The notes under the pieces are model-generated. The model was not told where the DNA came from. It saw only the letters and a list, made by a program, of their open reading frames with translations, and searched no databases. A DNA stretch of 17,922 nt from JAQUGA01 sp964521105 (GTDB taxonomy: Bacteria; Bacteroidota; Bacteroidia; Bacteroidales; WCHB1-69): assembly GCA_964521105.1 (NCBI GenBank), contig CAZFPO010000053.1, positions 1 through 17,922 of the forward strand, written 5' to 3'. The number at the start of each line of letters is the position of its first letter. Position 1 is the stretch's first letter. This document shows positions 1 through 7,596 of this stretch, piece by piece. A program made the position numbers and the translations under genes.

Positions 1-139
1 AGAGAGAGAGAGAGAGAGAGCAGTTCGACTTCGTGGTCATCGAGCGGAGCCGAGAAGCTCACTTGCCAAAAGTTCGACTTCGTGGACATCGAGCGGAGTC
101 GTTTTCGGACATCGAGCGGAGCCGAGATGCTCACTGCCC
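1..139. repeat. (AG)10 run and short GC-richer direct repeats at the window edge
   Basis: Bases 1-20 are a pure AG dinucleotide run. After it, a segment starting AGTTCGACTTCGTGG and continuing with CATCGAGCGGAG occurs at 22-67 and 71-101. A third, 5'-shortened copy (GGACATCGAGCGGAG onward) lies at 108-139. The first and third copies share the tail CCGAGA.GCTCACT.GCC. The copies are clearly richer in G+C than the surrounding DNA. Similar CGAGCGGAG-type dispersed intergenic repeats are familiar from Bacteroidetes genomes (knowledge, not checked here). The AG run right at the start may be an assembly-end artefact. Confidence 0.7.
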
Positions 140-441
140 AAGGAGACAAGATATCAAACTCAAGCCAAATTATTCACAAAAACAATGTTGTAAATGATTT
201 GGGCATGTACAAAACAAAGAGCAATTTTTATCATTGGCAGAAAAATAAAATGCCAGAAGCTTATTGTTTTGAATTTTTTAACAATGTACAAAATACCCAA
301 ACAACGCCGTACAAACAGCCACAATAGCGATGAACCTCCATAATACTACATGCATTGGCTAAAAAAACAACTACGGATTGAACTCCGTAAACAATCAATT
401 ACTATTTTTATAAACAAATTAATTAACAAATTCAAAAACAA
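140..441. other. Intergenic stretch without a supported gene
   Basis: No convincing gene is seen. A short open frame crosses the repeats at 82-327, but it translates low-complexity and repeat sequence and resembles nothing recognised. The only structure noted is a 6-bp hairpin, TACGGA at 372-377 and TCCGTA at 384-389, upstream of the first secreted-protein gene. No good TAnnTTTG promoter element was found immediately ahead of that gene. Confidence 0.5.
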
Positions 442-1425
442 TTGAATAGGCTGTTATTTTATATTATTTTTCCCTTTCTCCTTTTTGCATCGGTTTTTAA
501 CCCATCCTTTGCACAGCAAAACCTTGTGCCCAATGGTAGCTTCGAAGAATATGATTCATGCCCAAACGCAGTAGCACAATTATATTTAATTTCAAATTGG
601 TATATGCCAACCATGGGTACACCTGATTATTTTAATTCTTGTTCAGATGTTTTTTCCGAAATTAGCATCCCTCAAAACATATTTGGCTATCAACAAACAA
701 TGGAAGGAAATGCATATATAGGTTTAATATTGTTGTATGTAGATTTTAATAACGAAAAACCAGAATACCGTGAATATATTCAAACAAAAATAAATCATTG
801 CTTAACTTCAGGTCAAGAGTACTATTTGGAATTTTTTGTAAATAAAAGCAATATTTACGGGATTGCAATTGATAAAATTGGTGCTTTTTTTTCTACAGAT
901 CCAATTTCTAAAAATGATGCAGAAGTTTTGAATGTAGAGCCTCAGATTTTCAATCAACATCATCAAGTTATAACGGATACTATTAGCTGGACAAAAATAT
1001 CTGGAACTTTTATTGCCTCAGGAAACGAATGTTATCTTACTATAGGAAACTTCTATTCGATTGAAGAAACAGATACAATTATTTTCAATCCAGATTGGCC
1101 AGATGACTATGCGTACTATTATTTTGATGGTATTTTGTTAATAGAAGTTGAATCAAAAATACAAGTTCCAAATGTTTTCACTCCAAATGGAGATAATTTT
1201 AATGATTTATTTATTGCTGACTATACCTCCATTATTAATTTTGAAGCATTTATTTATAATCGATGGGGACAGCAATTATATTCGTGGATTAATCCAAATG
1301 AAGGTTGGGATGGTAAATACAATGGTTTTGATTGTCCAGAAGGAGTGTATTTTTATACTATTAATGCAAAAGGAATAGAAGGGAAAATTTATAATTTAAA
1401 TGGTTCGTTTCAATTGTTGAGATAA
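442..1425 (+). CDS. Secreted protein with T9SS type B (gliding-motility, CHU_C-type) C-terminal sorting domain
   Basis: The 327-residue product is predicted to be exported by Sec and then carried across the outer membrane by the type IX system. Residues 1-25 form a signal peptide ending in SFAQ. Residues 26-235 form a domain opening with NLVPNGSFEEYDSCP, a beta-rich adhesin-like module common in Bacteroidetes surface proteins, with motifs such as GTPDYFNSC and FGYQ. Residues about 243-327 are the type B sorting domain: VPNVFTPNGDNFNDLF, then YNRWGQQLY, GWDGKYNG and CPEGVYFY. The start is TTG at 442; it was chosen because the signal peptide begins there and no upstream ATG fits. The next gene follows after 11 bases, so the two are probably co-transcribed. 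The ligand and exact role are unknown. Confidence 0.85.
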   Translation: MNRLLFYIIFPFLLFASVFNPSFAQQNLVPNGSFEEYDSCPNAVAQLYLISNWYMPTMGTPDYFNSCSDVFSEISIPQNIFGYQQTMEGNAYIGLILLYVDFNNEKPEYREYIQTKINHCLTSGQEYYLEFFVNKSNIYGIAIDKIGAFFSTDPISKNDAEVLNVEPQIFNQHHQVITDTISWTKISGTFIASGNECYLTIGNFYSIEETDTIIFNPDWPDDYAYYYFDGILLIEVESKIQVPNVFTPNGDNFNDLFIADYTSIINFEAFIYNRWGQQLYSWINPNEGWDGKYNGFDCPEGVYFYTINAKGIEGKIYNLNGSFQLLR

Positions 1426-1436
1426 AAACCAACAAT

Positions 1437-2081
1437 ATGAAAAAAATACTTTTTGTAATATTTTGTACCCTTGCTTCATTAGCAAAGGCTCAGCAAGTGC
1501 CAACAGGTTTAGGTAGTCAGACAATTAACCAAAATTGGTCAAGAAATGGAAATACAGGCAATGGTTCTACACCTACAAATGCAAATATTTTTGGCACAGC
1601 ATGGAATTCGCCAATTTACACCATATCAAATGGATTAATCCGAATGAAACTAAATGGCACATATGCAATTGGAAATCAATATTCAGTTAATGGCTTTACT
1701 ACCTTAAATTCAACAATAAATACAACAGGGTATTTAGGATTGGGATTAAATACCGGAAATATTTGGAATACAAAGGGTCCATTTTCCATGCTACATTTGA
1801 ACGGAAATGGCAGTTTTGTCCAAGAGCTAGGCTATAGACCTTGGATGCAAACAGGGATTACTTTTACTTCAAATAGCGATATGGCTTACATAGGACATCG
1901 TGCAACAAATGGAGTTGAAGATAGAACAGATTTAATGTTTGTGTGGAGTGATAACCCAATAGGTGATGTACAAGATAATTTGATATTCGCCTATTCCACA
2001 GGAGATCAATCACATATTACGACCAATGATTTGGATGGTACAGTGTCAAGTCGTCCACTAACAAATACAATACGGTATTAG
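1437..2081 (+). CDS. Secreted hypothetical protein, probably 3'-truncated
   Basis: This encodes a 214-residue protein with a clear signal peptide (MKKILFVIFCTLASLAKAQQ). The rest is rich in Asn, Gly and Thr. It contains segments such as GLIRMKLNGTY, SDMAYIGHRATNGVEDRTDLMFVWSDN and LDGTVSSRPL, which resemble the N-terminal part of larger Bacteroidetes surface proteins that carry a C-terminal sorting domain. No sorting domain or other C-terminal module is present. The frame ends at TAG 2079-2081 inside a 10-bp palindrome, so the original 3' part has probably been lost. The gene lies 11 bases after the T9SS cargo gene. The function is not recognised. Truncation is an inference from the missing C-terminal domain and the repeat at the break. 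Confidence 0.65.
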   Translation: MKKILFVIFCTLASLAKAQQVPTGLGSQTINQNWSRNGNTGNGSTPTNANIFGTAWNSPIYTISNGLIRMKLNGTYAIGNQYSVNGFTTLNSTINTTGYLGLGLNTGNIWNTKGPFSMLHLNGNGSFVQELGYRPWMQTGITFTSNSDMAYIGHRATNGVEDRTDLMFVWSDNPIGDVQDNLIFAYSTGDQSHITTNDLDGTVSSRPLTNTIRY

Positions 2082-2130
2082 TCGTCCCCCGACTAATACG
2101 AAAATAGCGTTAGTAGTCTGAGGACGACTT
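2048..2130. repeat. Nested inverted repeats over the 3' end of the truncated secreted-protein gene
   Basis: A perfect 10-bp stem, GTATTAGTCG at 2075-2084 and CGACTAATAC at 2090-2099, closes a TCCCC loop and contains the stop codon of the upstream gene. GGACGACTT at 2122-2130 is also complementary to AAGTCGTCC at 2048-2056, and its first 8 bases pair with AGTCGTCC at 2080-2087. There is no T-run after the hairpin, so it is not a typical intrinsic terminator. It looks more like a REP-type or insertion-derived palindrome. Confidence 0.6.
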
Positions 2131-2131
2131 G

Positions 2132-2161
2132 TTGGAAGAACATAAAAAAATCCTACCTTTG
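2132..2161 (+). promoter_or_regulatory. Bacteroidetes-type promoter for rlmB
   Basis: TACCTTTG at 2154-2161 matches the -7 consensus TAnnTTTG exactly, and TTG at 2132-2134 sits 19 bases upstream as the -33 element. The rlmB ATG is 18 bases downstream, which is a normal leader length. Confidence 0.7.
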
Positions 2162-2179
2162 CAAAAAATTGATAAATAG

Positions 2180-2917
2180 ATGAAACGCAAAGATATTATA
2201 TACGGAGTTCGTCCGATAATAGAGGCACTTGAATCGGGCAAAGAGATTGAAAAAATATTAGTTCAAAAAGGCACAATTGGCGAAGGCATAAAATATATTC
2301 AACATCTTTCACGTAGCCGTGCTATTCCAACACAAATAGTACCTTACGAAAAAATGCAAAAAATCACCACTTCGGTTCATCAAGGTGTAATCGCTTTTAT
2401 TTCGGAAATAGAATATGATGACATTTTTTCGATAATACCCAATCTGTTTGAAAATGGCAAAACTCCATTTATTCTTGTTTTAGACCGTATAACTGATGTT
2501 CGGAATTTTGGTGCAATTTGCCGTACTGCCGAATGTGCAGGCGTTGATGCCATTGTAATTCCAACTCAAAATGCTGCTCAAATTAATGAAGATGCCATTA
2601 AAACATCGGCTGGAGCTTTAACTCGAATTCCAATTTGCCGACATAAAAATTTAAAAGAAGTTTTGCAATTTTTACAAGAATCGGGATTAGCTATTTTTGG
2701 ATTAACCGAAAAAGCAAAGACTCCATATTTTAATGAAGACTTTAATATTCCATTGGCAATGGTTATGGGGAATGAAGGGGAAGGAATTTCACCCGAATAT
2801 TTCAGCTTTTTTTCTAAATCTATTCTAATTCCAATGGCAGGTAAAATTCAGTCGTTAAATGTTTCGGTTGCCACTGGAATTATTTTATTTGAAGTATTAC
2901 GTCAACGAAATTTGTAA
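2180..2917 (+). CDS. rlmB: 23S rRNA (guanosine-2'-O)-methyltransferase RlmB (SpoU/TrmH family)
   Basis: The product uses S-adenosylmethionine to 2'-O-methylate a conserved guanosine (G2251 in E. coli numbering) in the peptidyl-transferase region of 23S rRNA. The 245 residues match the usual family length (E. coli about 243). Residues 5-75 form the substrate-binding N-terminal domain, opening with YGVRPIIEALESGKEI. The SPOUT trefoil-knot domain follows. Motif 1 is DRITDVRNFGAICRTAECAG near residue 104, with the conserved Asn and Arg. Motif 2 is MVMGNEGEGIS near 194. Motif 3 is IPMAGKIQSLNVSVATGI near 217. It has its own promoter, and a phosphoesterase gene follows after 9 bases, probably in the same transcript. 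Confidence 0.95.
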   Translation: MKRKDIIYGVRPIIEALESGKEIEKILVQKGTIGEGIKYIQHLSRSRAIPTQIVPYEKMQKITTSVHQGVIAFISEIEYDDIFSIIPNLFENGKTPFILVLDRITDVRNFGAICRTAECAGVDAIVIPTQNAAQINEDAIKTSAGALTRIPICRHKNLKEVLQFLQESGLAIFGLTEKAKTPYFNEDFNIPLAMVMGNEGEGISPEYFSFFSKSILIPMAGKIQSLNVSVATGIILFEVLRQRNL

Positions 2918-2926
2918 ACTAAATTA

Positions 2927-3418
2927 ATGACTAAACTCGGAATAATATCGGACACACACGGATTTTTACCCGACAAAATTTTGGAGTTTTTAAAACCGTG
3001 TACTCAAATTATTCATGCTGGCGACATTGGTTCACTCGAAATCACAGATAAATTATCAAAAATTTGTGAATTAAATGCAGTTTATGGAAACATCGATGGT
3101 TCAAATATTAGAACTGAATTTAATGAATTTATTATTTTAACAATTGAGGAAATCAAAATTTTAGTGATGCATATCGGAGGTTATCCCGAAAAATATAATA
3201 AAGAGTCGTTAGCATTAATTGAAAAATATAAACCCAATTTATTTATTGCAGGTCATTCTCACATATTAAGAGTTATGTACGACAAAAAACGGTCATTATT
3301 ATACATAAATCCAGGGGCTGCTGGCAAATTTGGATTTCACTCAAAAATTACGGCTATACGATTGGATATTAACGGAAAAAAATTTGAAAACTTAGAGGTT
3401 TTTGATATGGATAAGTAA
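2927..3418 (+). CDS. YfcE/MJ0936-family metallophosphoesterase
   Basis: This is a small cytoplasmic calcineurin-like phosphoesterase of 163 residues, typical of the YfcE/MJ0936 group. The metal-binding motifs are complete. They are D9 and H11 in SDTHG, D33 in AGDIG, N55 in YGNID, H82 in MHIGG, and H110 and H112 in AGHSH. YINPGAAG near residue 125 is also characteristic of the group. Such enzymes hydrolyse phosphodiesters or phosphomonoesters with Mn2+ or similar metals; the natural substrate is usually unknown. The ATG lies 9 bases after the rlmB stop, so the two genes form a likely operon. Only the family assignment is firm. Confidence 0.9.
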   Translation: MTKLGIISDTHGFLPDKILEFLKPCTQIIHAGDIGSLEITDKLSKICELNAVYGNIDGSNIRTEFNEFIILTIEEIKILVMHIGGYPEKYNKESLALIEKYKPNLFIAGHSHILRVMYDKKRSLLYINPGAAGKFGFHSKITAIRLDINGKKFENLEVFDMDK

Positions 3419-3537
3419 TTTGTAGTCAAAAACTTAATAAAAAGGTAACATTTTTGATTAAAAAACGTATATAATCGGGTGATTTGACGATTGTATTATT
3501 TTTTTTATATAAATTGCAAAACAAAAATTGAATTCTG

Positions 3538-4917
3538 ATGAAACGTTTTTTCCAATTTACAATTATTTTTTCCCTTTTAATATTTCCGCATTTAATTAAG
3601 GCTCAGAAATTTGGAACAAGTGAATACAAATCCGAATTTAACAAAGCCCTTAAATTCATGAAGGAAGATGAGTATAGGTATGCTTATGCAATTTTTGAAT
3701 CGCTGAACAAATCGAATCCCGATAACGCCAATATTCAATACCACATGGGAGTTTGTTTAATGGACCAAAAATATGAAAAAGATGAATCACTAATTTGGCT
3801 ATTAAAAGCTGCTGAAAATTTCTCTGTATATTACAAATCAACTCCAAACGAAACAGCAGCCCCTGTTTATGTTTTGTATCAAATTGGTATTTGTTATCAT
3901 TACTCGTCCAATTATAAAGAAGCAAAAAAGTGGTATCAGGAATTTATTGATCGTGCCGACCCAACAAAAATTCCACGAGATGTTAGCCGTGCTAAGGAAA
4001 AGATGGATTGGTGCGATAACCCTTCGTTAATTACACCTCCAAACTTGGATAGCTTGTTAGCTCTTAACAAAAAACCGCCAGTTCGAAACGACGAATACTA
4101 CACAAAAATTGGCGATGCACTCGAAATTGTTAACCTCGACCATATTCATGCTTTAAGCATTTTAATTCCAATTTTGGAAATGGATCCAAACAACTGTAAC
4201 GTAAACTATTTTGTTGGAATTGCATGTCTTAACATTCGTGATTTACGTCATTTAGCTCCAGTTTATTTAACAAAGGCTGTTGAAAAAGTCGACCCTCGAC
4301 TAATAAAAAAGAATGCATATTCGCAAGCCGCTCCTAAATTTGCTAATTACTACTTAGGCTTAGCTTGGTACGAAAACAGCCGTTGCGACTTAGCTGTTCC
4401 AAACTACCGTGCATTTTTAACAATTTTAGGACAAAAAGACCCTTATGTTAACGAAATTGTTGAACATAAAATTGAATTATGCTTAATGCAACAAGCCGAA
4501 CTCGATTCTATTTTGCTTGCAAATAATCGTAATCCAAAAGATTTTGACTTAACCGAAGATTCTATCAACAAAGCTCGTATACGAAAAGATACTGCTACCG
4601 CTCGCTTAGTTCAAGACACCACTGTCATTGTGAGCAAAGATGGTTATTTTTATGCCGTACAAGTTGGAGCTGGAAATATTAATATGCAATACTTTGAAGA
4701 ACTCCGAAAATTAGATAAAAACAACAATCTCCCCTTCCCTTATCGTGGAACTAAAAAGGCACGAACAGACGAAATTCCTGGTGATAGACTGCGTCGTTTC
4801 ATAATTGGCAAATTTAAAACTAAAGAAGAAGCCATGCCTTTGCTAAAACAAGTTATTGATATGGGATACAAGGACGCATTTATTGGACAATTCCAAGAAC
4901 ACGTACTTCAAGAATAA
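3538..4917 (+). CDS. Secreted TPR protein with SPOR-like C-terminal domain
   Basis: This is a 459-residue envelope protein. A signal peptide (residues 1-22, ending LIKAQ) directs it to the periplasm. Helical TPR-like repeats cover about residues 28-320: one unit reads ALKFMKEDEYRYAYAIFESLNKSNPDNANIQYHMGV, another contains YQIGICYHYSSNYKEAKKWYQEF, and a second block begins near residue 183. A linker of charged residues follows. Residues about 368-455 look like a Bacteroidetes-type SPOR fold: FYAVQVGAG, then RRFIIGKFKTKEEA and the final GYKDAFIGQF. SPOR domains usually bind denuded peptidoglycan, so a role in cell-wall or outer-membrane organisation is inferred. A possible promoter (TTG at 3484-3486, TATAAATTG at 3508-3516) is weak. 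A terminator follows directly. Confidence 0.8.
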   Translation: MKRFFQFTIIFSLLIFPHLIKAQKFGTSEYKSEFNKALKFMKEDEYRYAYAIFESLNKSNPDNANIQYHMGVCLMDQKYEKDESLIWLLKAAENFSVYYKSTPNETAAPVYVLYQIGICYHYSSNYKEAKKWYQEFIDRADPTKIPRDVSRAKEKMDWCDNPSLITPPNLDSLLALNKKPPVRNDEYYTKIGDALEIVNLDHIHALSILIPILEMDPNNCNVNYFVGIACLNIRDLRHLAPVYLTKAVEKVDPRLIKKNAYSQAAPKFANYYLGLAWYENSRCDLAVPNYRAFLTILGQKDPYVNEIVEHKIELCLMQQAELDSILLANNRNPKDFDLTEDSINKARIRKDTATARLVQDTTVIVSKDGYFYAVQVGAGNINMQYFEELRKLDKNNNLPFPYRGTKKARTDEIPGDRLRRFIIGKFKTKEEAMPLLKQVIDMGYKDAFIGQFQEHVLQE

Positions 4918-4936
4918 AATAATCTGAAATCAAATT

Positions 4937-4962
4937 AAAGGCAATTAATTTTGCCTTTTTTT
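4937..4962 (+). terminator. Intrinsic terminator after the TPR/SPOR gene
   Basis: AAAGGCAA at 4937-4944 pairs with TTGCCTTT at 4951-4958 around a 6-base loop, and a T-run extends to 4962. It lies 20 bases after the stop codon. Confidence 0.85.
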
Positions 4963-4982
4963 GTTCAAGACATAAAGTATTT

Positions 4983-5013
4983 TTGCCCATACTTACAATT
5001 ATTATTATATTTG
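4983..5013 (+). promoter_or_regulatory. Bacteroidetes-type promoter for the DUF349 gene
   Basis: TATATTTG at 5006-5013 matches TAnnTTTG perfectly, and TTG at 4983-4985 (within TTTTG) is 20 bases upstream. It leaves a leader of about 65-70 bases before the ATG at 5086. Confidence 0.75.
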
Positions 5014-5041
5014 CAGTCCTTAAATTAATTCAAATTATGAA

Positions 5042-5058
5042 TTCTTGTTATACAAGAA
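5042..5058. promoter_or_regulatory. Palindrome in the DUF349 leader
   Basis: TTCTTGT at 5042-5048 and ACAAGAA at 5052-5058 are perfect inverted repeats around TAT. The site lies between the promoter and the start codon. It could be a repressor operator or an RNA hairpin; no known regulator is recognised, and there is no T-run to make it an attenuator. Confidence 0.4.
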
Positions 5059-5085
5059 AGTAGATCTAATCAATTATTCATTATC

Positions 5086-7182
5086 ATGGAAAACAAAACA
5101 AATTCTAATCCGGTATCTGATGAGCAACCTGAAAGCCTACAGATAGAAAATGCCGAACAAAATCAGGAAATTAACGATTCAAATATCGAAAACCCAGTGA
5201 ATGATGAAATCATTGTAAATGAAGACATCAAAGCTAAAGAATTAAATGAAATTACGGAACCTGTTCAAATTATTGAATACGCTGAAATTTCAGAAAACCA
5301 AGTGATTGAAAGCCCTATTACTGAGTCAGAGTCCGATAATGTCAAAGCTGAAAATTCAATTGAAAACATTATCGAAGAAATTAACGATTCATCAGATGAA
5401 ATTCAAGAAGATGATGAAAACGCTGATGATTTAGATGAGAACGAAACTCAAGTAGAGCTAAATTTAGGCGGAATTGAAGACAAAACAACCGTTGAATTGG
5501 TTGATTTATTTGAAGATATTTTGAATAAATACAATATCCAATCAATAAAAGGGAACATTTCAACCATTCGAAACATATTTAGGGATAAAATTTTAGCCGA
5601 AAAACAGATTGCCATTGATGCATTTATTGCAAATGGTGGAGAGAAAGAAGATTTTACAATACCCGAAAGTGAAGTTGAAATAAAATTTAATCAATTATTA
5701 AAACTATATAAATCGAAAAAAACGGAACATGTTGAAAAACTTGAACTAAAAAAAGTTGAAAATCTAAAATTTAAAGAACAACTTTTAGAAGAGCTCAAGC
5801 TTTTAATTGATTCAACCGAACCGCTAAAAATTATTAATGACAAATTCCGTGAAATTGACGAACGTTGGAAAAATGCCGGACCAGTTCCTCAAAAAGATTA
5901 TAGCAGTTTATGGAAAAGCTATCATTTTTCGGTAGAACGTTTTTTTGACAAAGTAAGACAATACAGAGAGTTAAAGGATTTAGATTACAAGAAAAATTTA
6001 GAATTAAAAATTGAATTGTGCGAAAAAGCAGAAGAATTAATTGTTGAAAAATCAGTTACTAAATCATTTAAACTTCTTCAACTTTATCACGATCAATGGA
6101 AAGAAATTGGACCTGTTCCAGAAGATAAAAAAGACGAAATTTGGGAACGTTTTAAAACATGTACCGACCGAATTAACGAGCGTAGAAAAGAATACTACGA
6201 AGAACGACAAAATGAGCTTCAAACAAATTATAAAGCAAAGTTAGTTTTATGCGAAAACATCGAAGAATTATGTAATAAAGAGTATTCGCTCATTAAAGAA
6301 TGGAATGAGGTAAGCGATAAATTAACTGAATTACTGAAAGTTTGGAAAACAATTGGACCAGCACCTAAAGAAGTAAATGATCAAGTTTGGGAAAGATTTA
6401 AAAACAACTTAGATATATTCTTTGTAAACAAAAAAAATTACTTAGAAAAGATCAAAGACGAACAGCTCGAAAACTACAATAAAAAAGTAAATCTTTGTAT
6501 TAAAGCCGAATCCATTGTCGACAGAACCGATTGGAATAAAGCCACAGCCGAAATTCTTGAACTTCAAAAAGAATGGAAAACCATTGGTGTGGTATCTCGT
6601 AAACAATCCGAAGCAATTTGGAAACGTTTTAGAAGTGCTTGCGATAAATTTTTCGAGAAAAAATCAAACTATTTTGCGCATGCAAAAGAACACGAACAGG
6701 AAAATTTAGCGAAAAAAGAACTTTTAATTAAAACAATTCTCGAATTTGAATATACCGAAAACACTAATGAAGACTTTGAAAAGTTGAAAAATTTTCAAAG
6801 AGAGTGGAATGAAATTGGTCATGTTCCGATGAAAGATAAAGAAAGATTATATAGAGAATATAAAAAAGCGTTAGATGACCATTTTGATAAATTAAAAATC
6901 AATTCAAATGATATTCGTAAAAACAATTATAAAAGCAGAATTGATTCAATTATGGAATCACCAAATGCTGACAAAGTAATTGATAAAGAACGTAGGTTTT
7001 TACAAAATAAAGCAACTCAACTTAAAGAAGACATACAACTATGGGAAAATAATATTGGATTTTTTGTAAAATCGAAAAATGCTCAACTACTTACGGCTGA
7101 ATTTCAAAAGAAAATTGACGATGCCAGAGTTGAATTAAAGGATATTGAAACTAAAATTAAGTTGTTAGTAGATAAGAAATAA
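5086..7182 (+). CDS. DUF349 repeat protein with acidic N-terminus
   Basis: This is a cytoplasmic, highly charged 698-residue protein with no signal peptide. Residues 1-130 are strongly acidic and probably disordered (many Glu, Asp and Asn). Five DUF349 repeats follow with a period of about 77-82 residues. Each has a W-x3-G-x-V-type core followed by W/Y-x-R/S-F/Y: WKNAGPVP near 261, WKEIGPVP near 338, WKTIGPAP near 420, WKTIGVVS near 497 and WNEIGHVP near 574. The C-terminal 80 residues are predicted coiled coil (LQNKATQLKEDIQLWENNIGF). DUF349 proteins are widespread in Bacteroidetes and Actinobacteria. I know of no established biochemical function, and the helical repeats suggest a scaffold. 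The gene is monocistronic between its own promoter and a strong terminator. Confidence 0.9.
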   Translation: MENKTNSNPVSDEQPESLQIENAEQNQEINDSNIENPVNDEIIVNEDIKAKELNEITEPVQIIEYAEISENQVIESPITESESDNVKAENSIENIIEEINDSSDEIQEDDENADDLDENETQVELNLGGIEDKTTVELVDLFEDILNKYNIQSIKGNISTIRNIFRDKILAEKQIAIDAFIANGGEKEDFTIPESEVEIKFNQLLKLYKSKKTEHVEKLELKKVENLKFKEQLLEELKLLIDSTEPLKIINDKFREIDERWKNAGPVPQKDYSSLWKSYHFSVERFFDKVRQYRELKDLDYKKNLELKIELCEKAEELIVEKSVTKSFKLLQLYHDQWKEIGPVPEDKKDEIWERFKTCTDRINERRKEYYEERQNELQTNYKAKLVLCENIEELCNKEYSLIKEWNEVSDKLTELLKVWKTIGPAPKEVNDQVWERFKNNLDIFFVNKKNYLEKIKDEQLENYNKKVNLCIKAESIVDRTDWNKATAEILELQKEWKTIGVVSRKQSEAIWKRFRSACDKFFEKKSNYFAHAKEHEQENLAKKELLIKTILEFEYTENTNEDFEKLKNFQREWNEIGHVPMKDKERLYREYKKALDDHFDKLKINSNDIRKNNYKSRIDSIMESPNADKVIDKERRFLQNKATQLKEDIQLWENNIGFFVKSKNAQLLTAEFQKKIDDARVELKDIETKIKLLVDKK

Positions 7183-7193
7183 ATTTCAACTAT

Positions 7194-7238
7194 CGTTCAA
7201 ATAAAAAAGCCGTTTATTACGGCTTTTTTATTTGAACG
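7194..7238. terminator. Strong bidirectional terminator after the DUF349 gene
   Basis: A perfect 20-bp stem (7194-7213 with 7219-7238) closes a 5-base TTATT loop. The GCCGT/ACGGC core is flanked by A6 and T6 runs, so it can work on either strand. It separates the plus-strand DUF349 gene from the minus-strand tRNA operon. Confidence 0.9.
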
Positions 7239-7263
7239 AAAAAAAACTTCTCGTCTCGTCTGT

Positions 7264-7294
7264 AAAAAGAAAAAGCCATCGTTTGACGGCTTTT
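7264..7294 (-). terminator. Terminator, distal copy, for the tRNA operon
   Basis: Read on the minus strand, the stem AAAAGCCGTC / GATGGCTTTT (7294-7271) closes an AAAC loop with one G-U pair, followed by a T-rich tract (7274-7264). On the plus strand the same pair would be an A-C mismatch, which shows it serves the minus strand. Confidence 0.8.
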
Positions 7295-7296
7295 AT

Positions 7297-7314
7297 TGAG
7301 CGAAAGACGAGACT
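7297..7314 (-). pseudogene. 3' fragment of a tRNA-Gly
   Basis: These 18 bases are identical to 7707-7724, the 3' end of the intact tRNA-Gly plus its flank. Beyond them the T-loop sequence is disrupted: the minus strand reads GCGAGTT, then an 8-base segment (ATTCGGAA) where the intact gene has CG, then AGTCTCG. The match then ends. This is a decayed or recombined tRNA end directly before a terminator copy, not a functional tRNA. Confidence 0.65.
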
Positions 7315-7402
7315 TTCCGAATAACTCGCAATAAATTTTCTCAAAAATAGAACACGAAATCTAAGTGCGAATAATTCGGAATAAACTTCTCGTCTCGTCT
7401 GT

Positions 7403-7433
7403 AAAAAGAAAAAGCCATCGTTTGACGGCTTTT
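7403..7433 (-). terminator. Terminator, proximal copy, for the tRNA operon
   Basis: This is the same hairpin as the distal copy, stem 7410-7419 with 7424-7433 and loop 7420-7423, and its minus-strand T-tract at 7413-7403. It is presumably the terminator directly after the tRNA-Gly that is cut by the gap. Confidence 0.8.
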
Positions 7434-7437
7434 ATTG

Positions 7438-7537
7438 NNNNNNNNNNNNNNNNNNNNNNNNNNNNNNNNNNNNNNNNNNNNNNNNNNNNNNNNNNNNNNN
7501 NNNNNNNNNNNNNNNNNNNNNNNNNNNNNNNNNNNNN
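7438..7537. other. Assembly gap of exactly 100 N
   Basis: The run is exactly 100 N, the usual placeholder for a gap of unknown length. It hides the 3' part of a tRNA-Gly. The repeated sequence on its left and the duplicated tRNA on its right explain why assembly failed here. More tRNA copies could be missing. Confidence 0.95.
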
Positions 7538-7591
7538 ACTCGCGACCCTGACCTTGGCAAGGTCATGCTCTACCAACTGAGCTACTTTCGC
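7538..7591 (-). tRNA. tRNA-Gly(GCC), partial, 3' end in the gap
   Basis: The 54 visible bases are identical to the corresponding part of the intact tRNA-Gly at 7709-7781. They cover the 5' acceptor strand GCGAAAG, the D arm, the anticodon arm with loop TTGCCAA, the variable region and the start of the T arm. The last 19 or so bases are hidden by the N run. It is the third gene of the minus-strand operon, 5 bases after tRNA-Leu. Confidence 0.9.
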
Positions 7592-7596
7592 AAGAG

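Larger units (their letters stand above)
7244..7437. repeat. 55-bp perfect direct repeat carrying the tRNA terminator
   Basis: Bases 7244-7298 and 7383-7437 are identical, an offset of 139 bp. Each copy carries the terminator hairpin described separately. The second copy runs straight into the N gap, so the repeat probably continues there. Between the copies, TTCCGAATAACTCGC at 7315-7329 and GCGAATAATTCGGAA at 7367-7381 are inverted relative to each other with two mismatches. Confidence 0.9.

Noticed and set aside
82..327. An 81-codon open frame at the window start
   Set aside because: It begins inside the repeats, has no recognisable domain, and no promoter or ribosome-binding context supports it.
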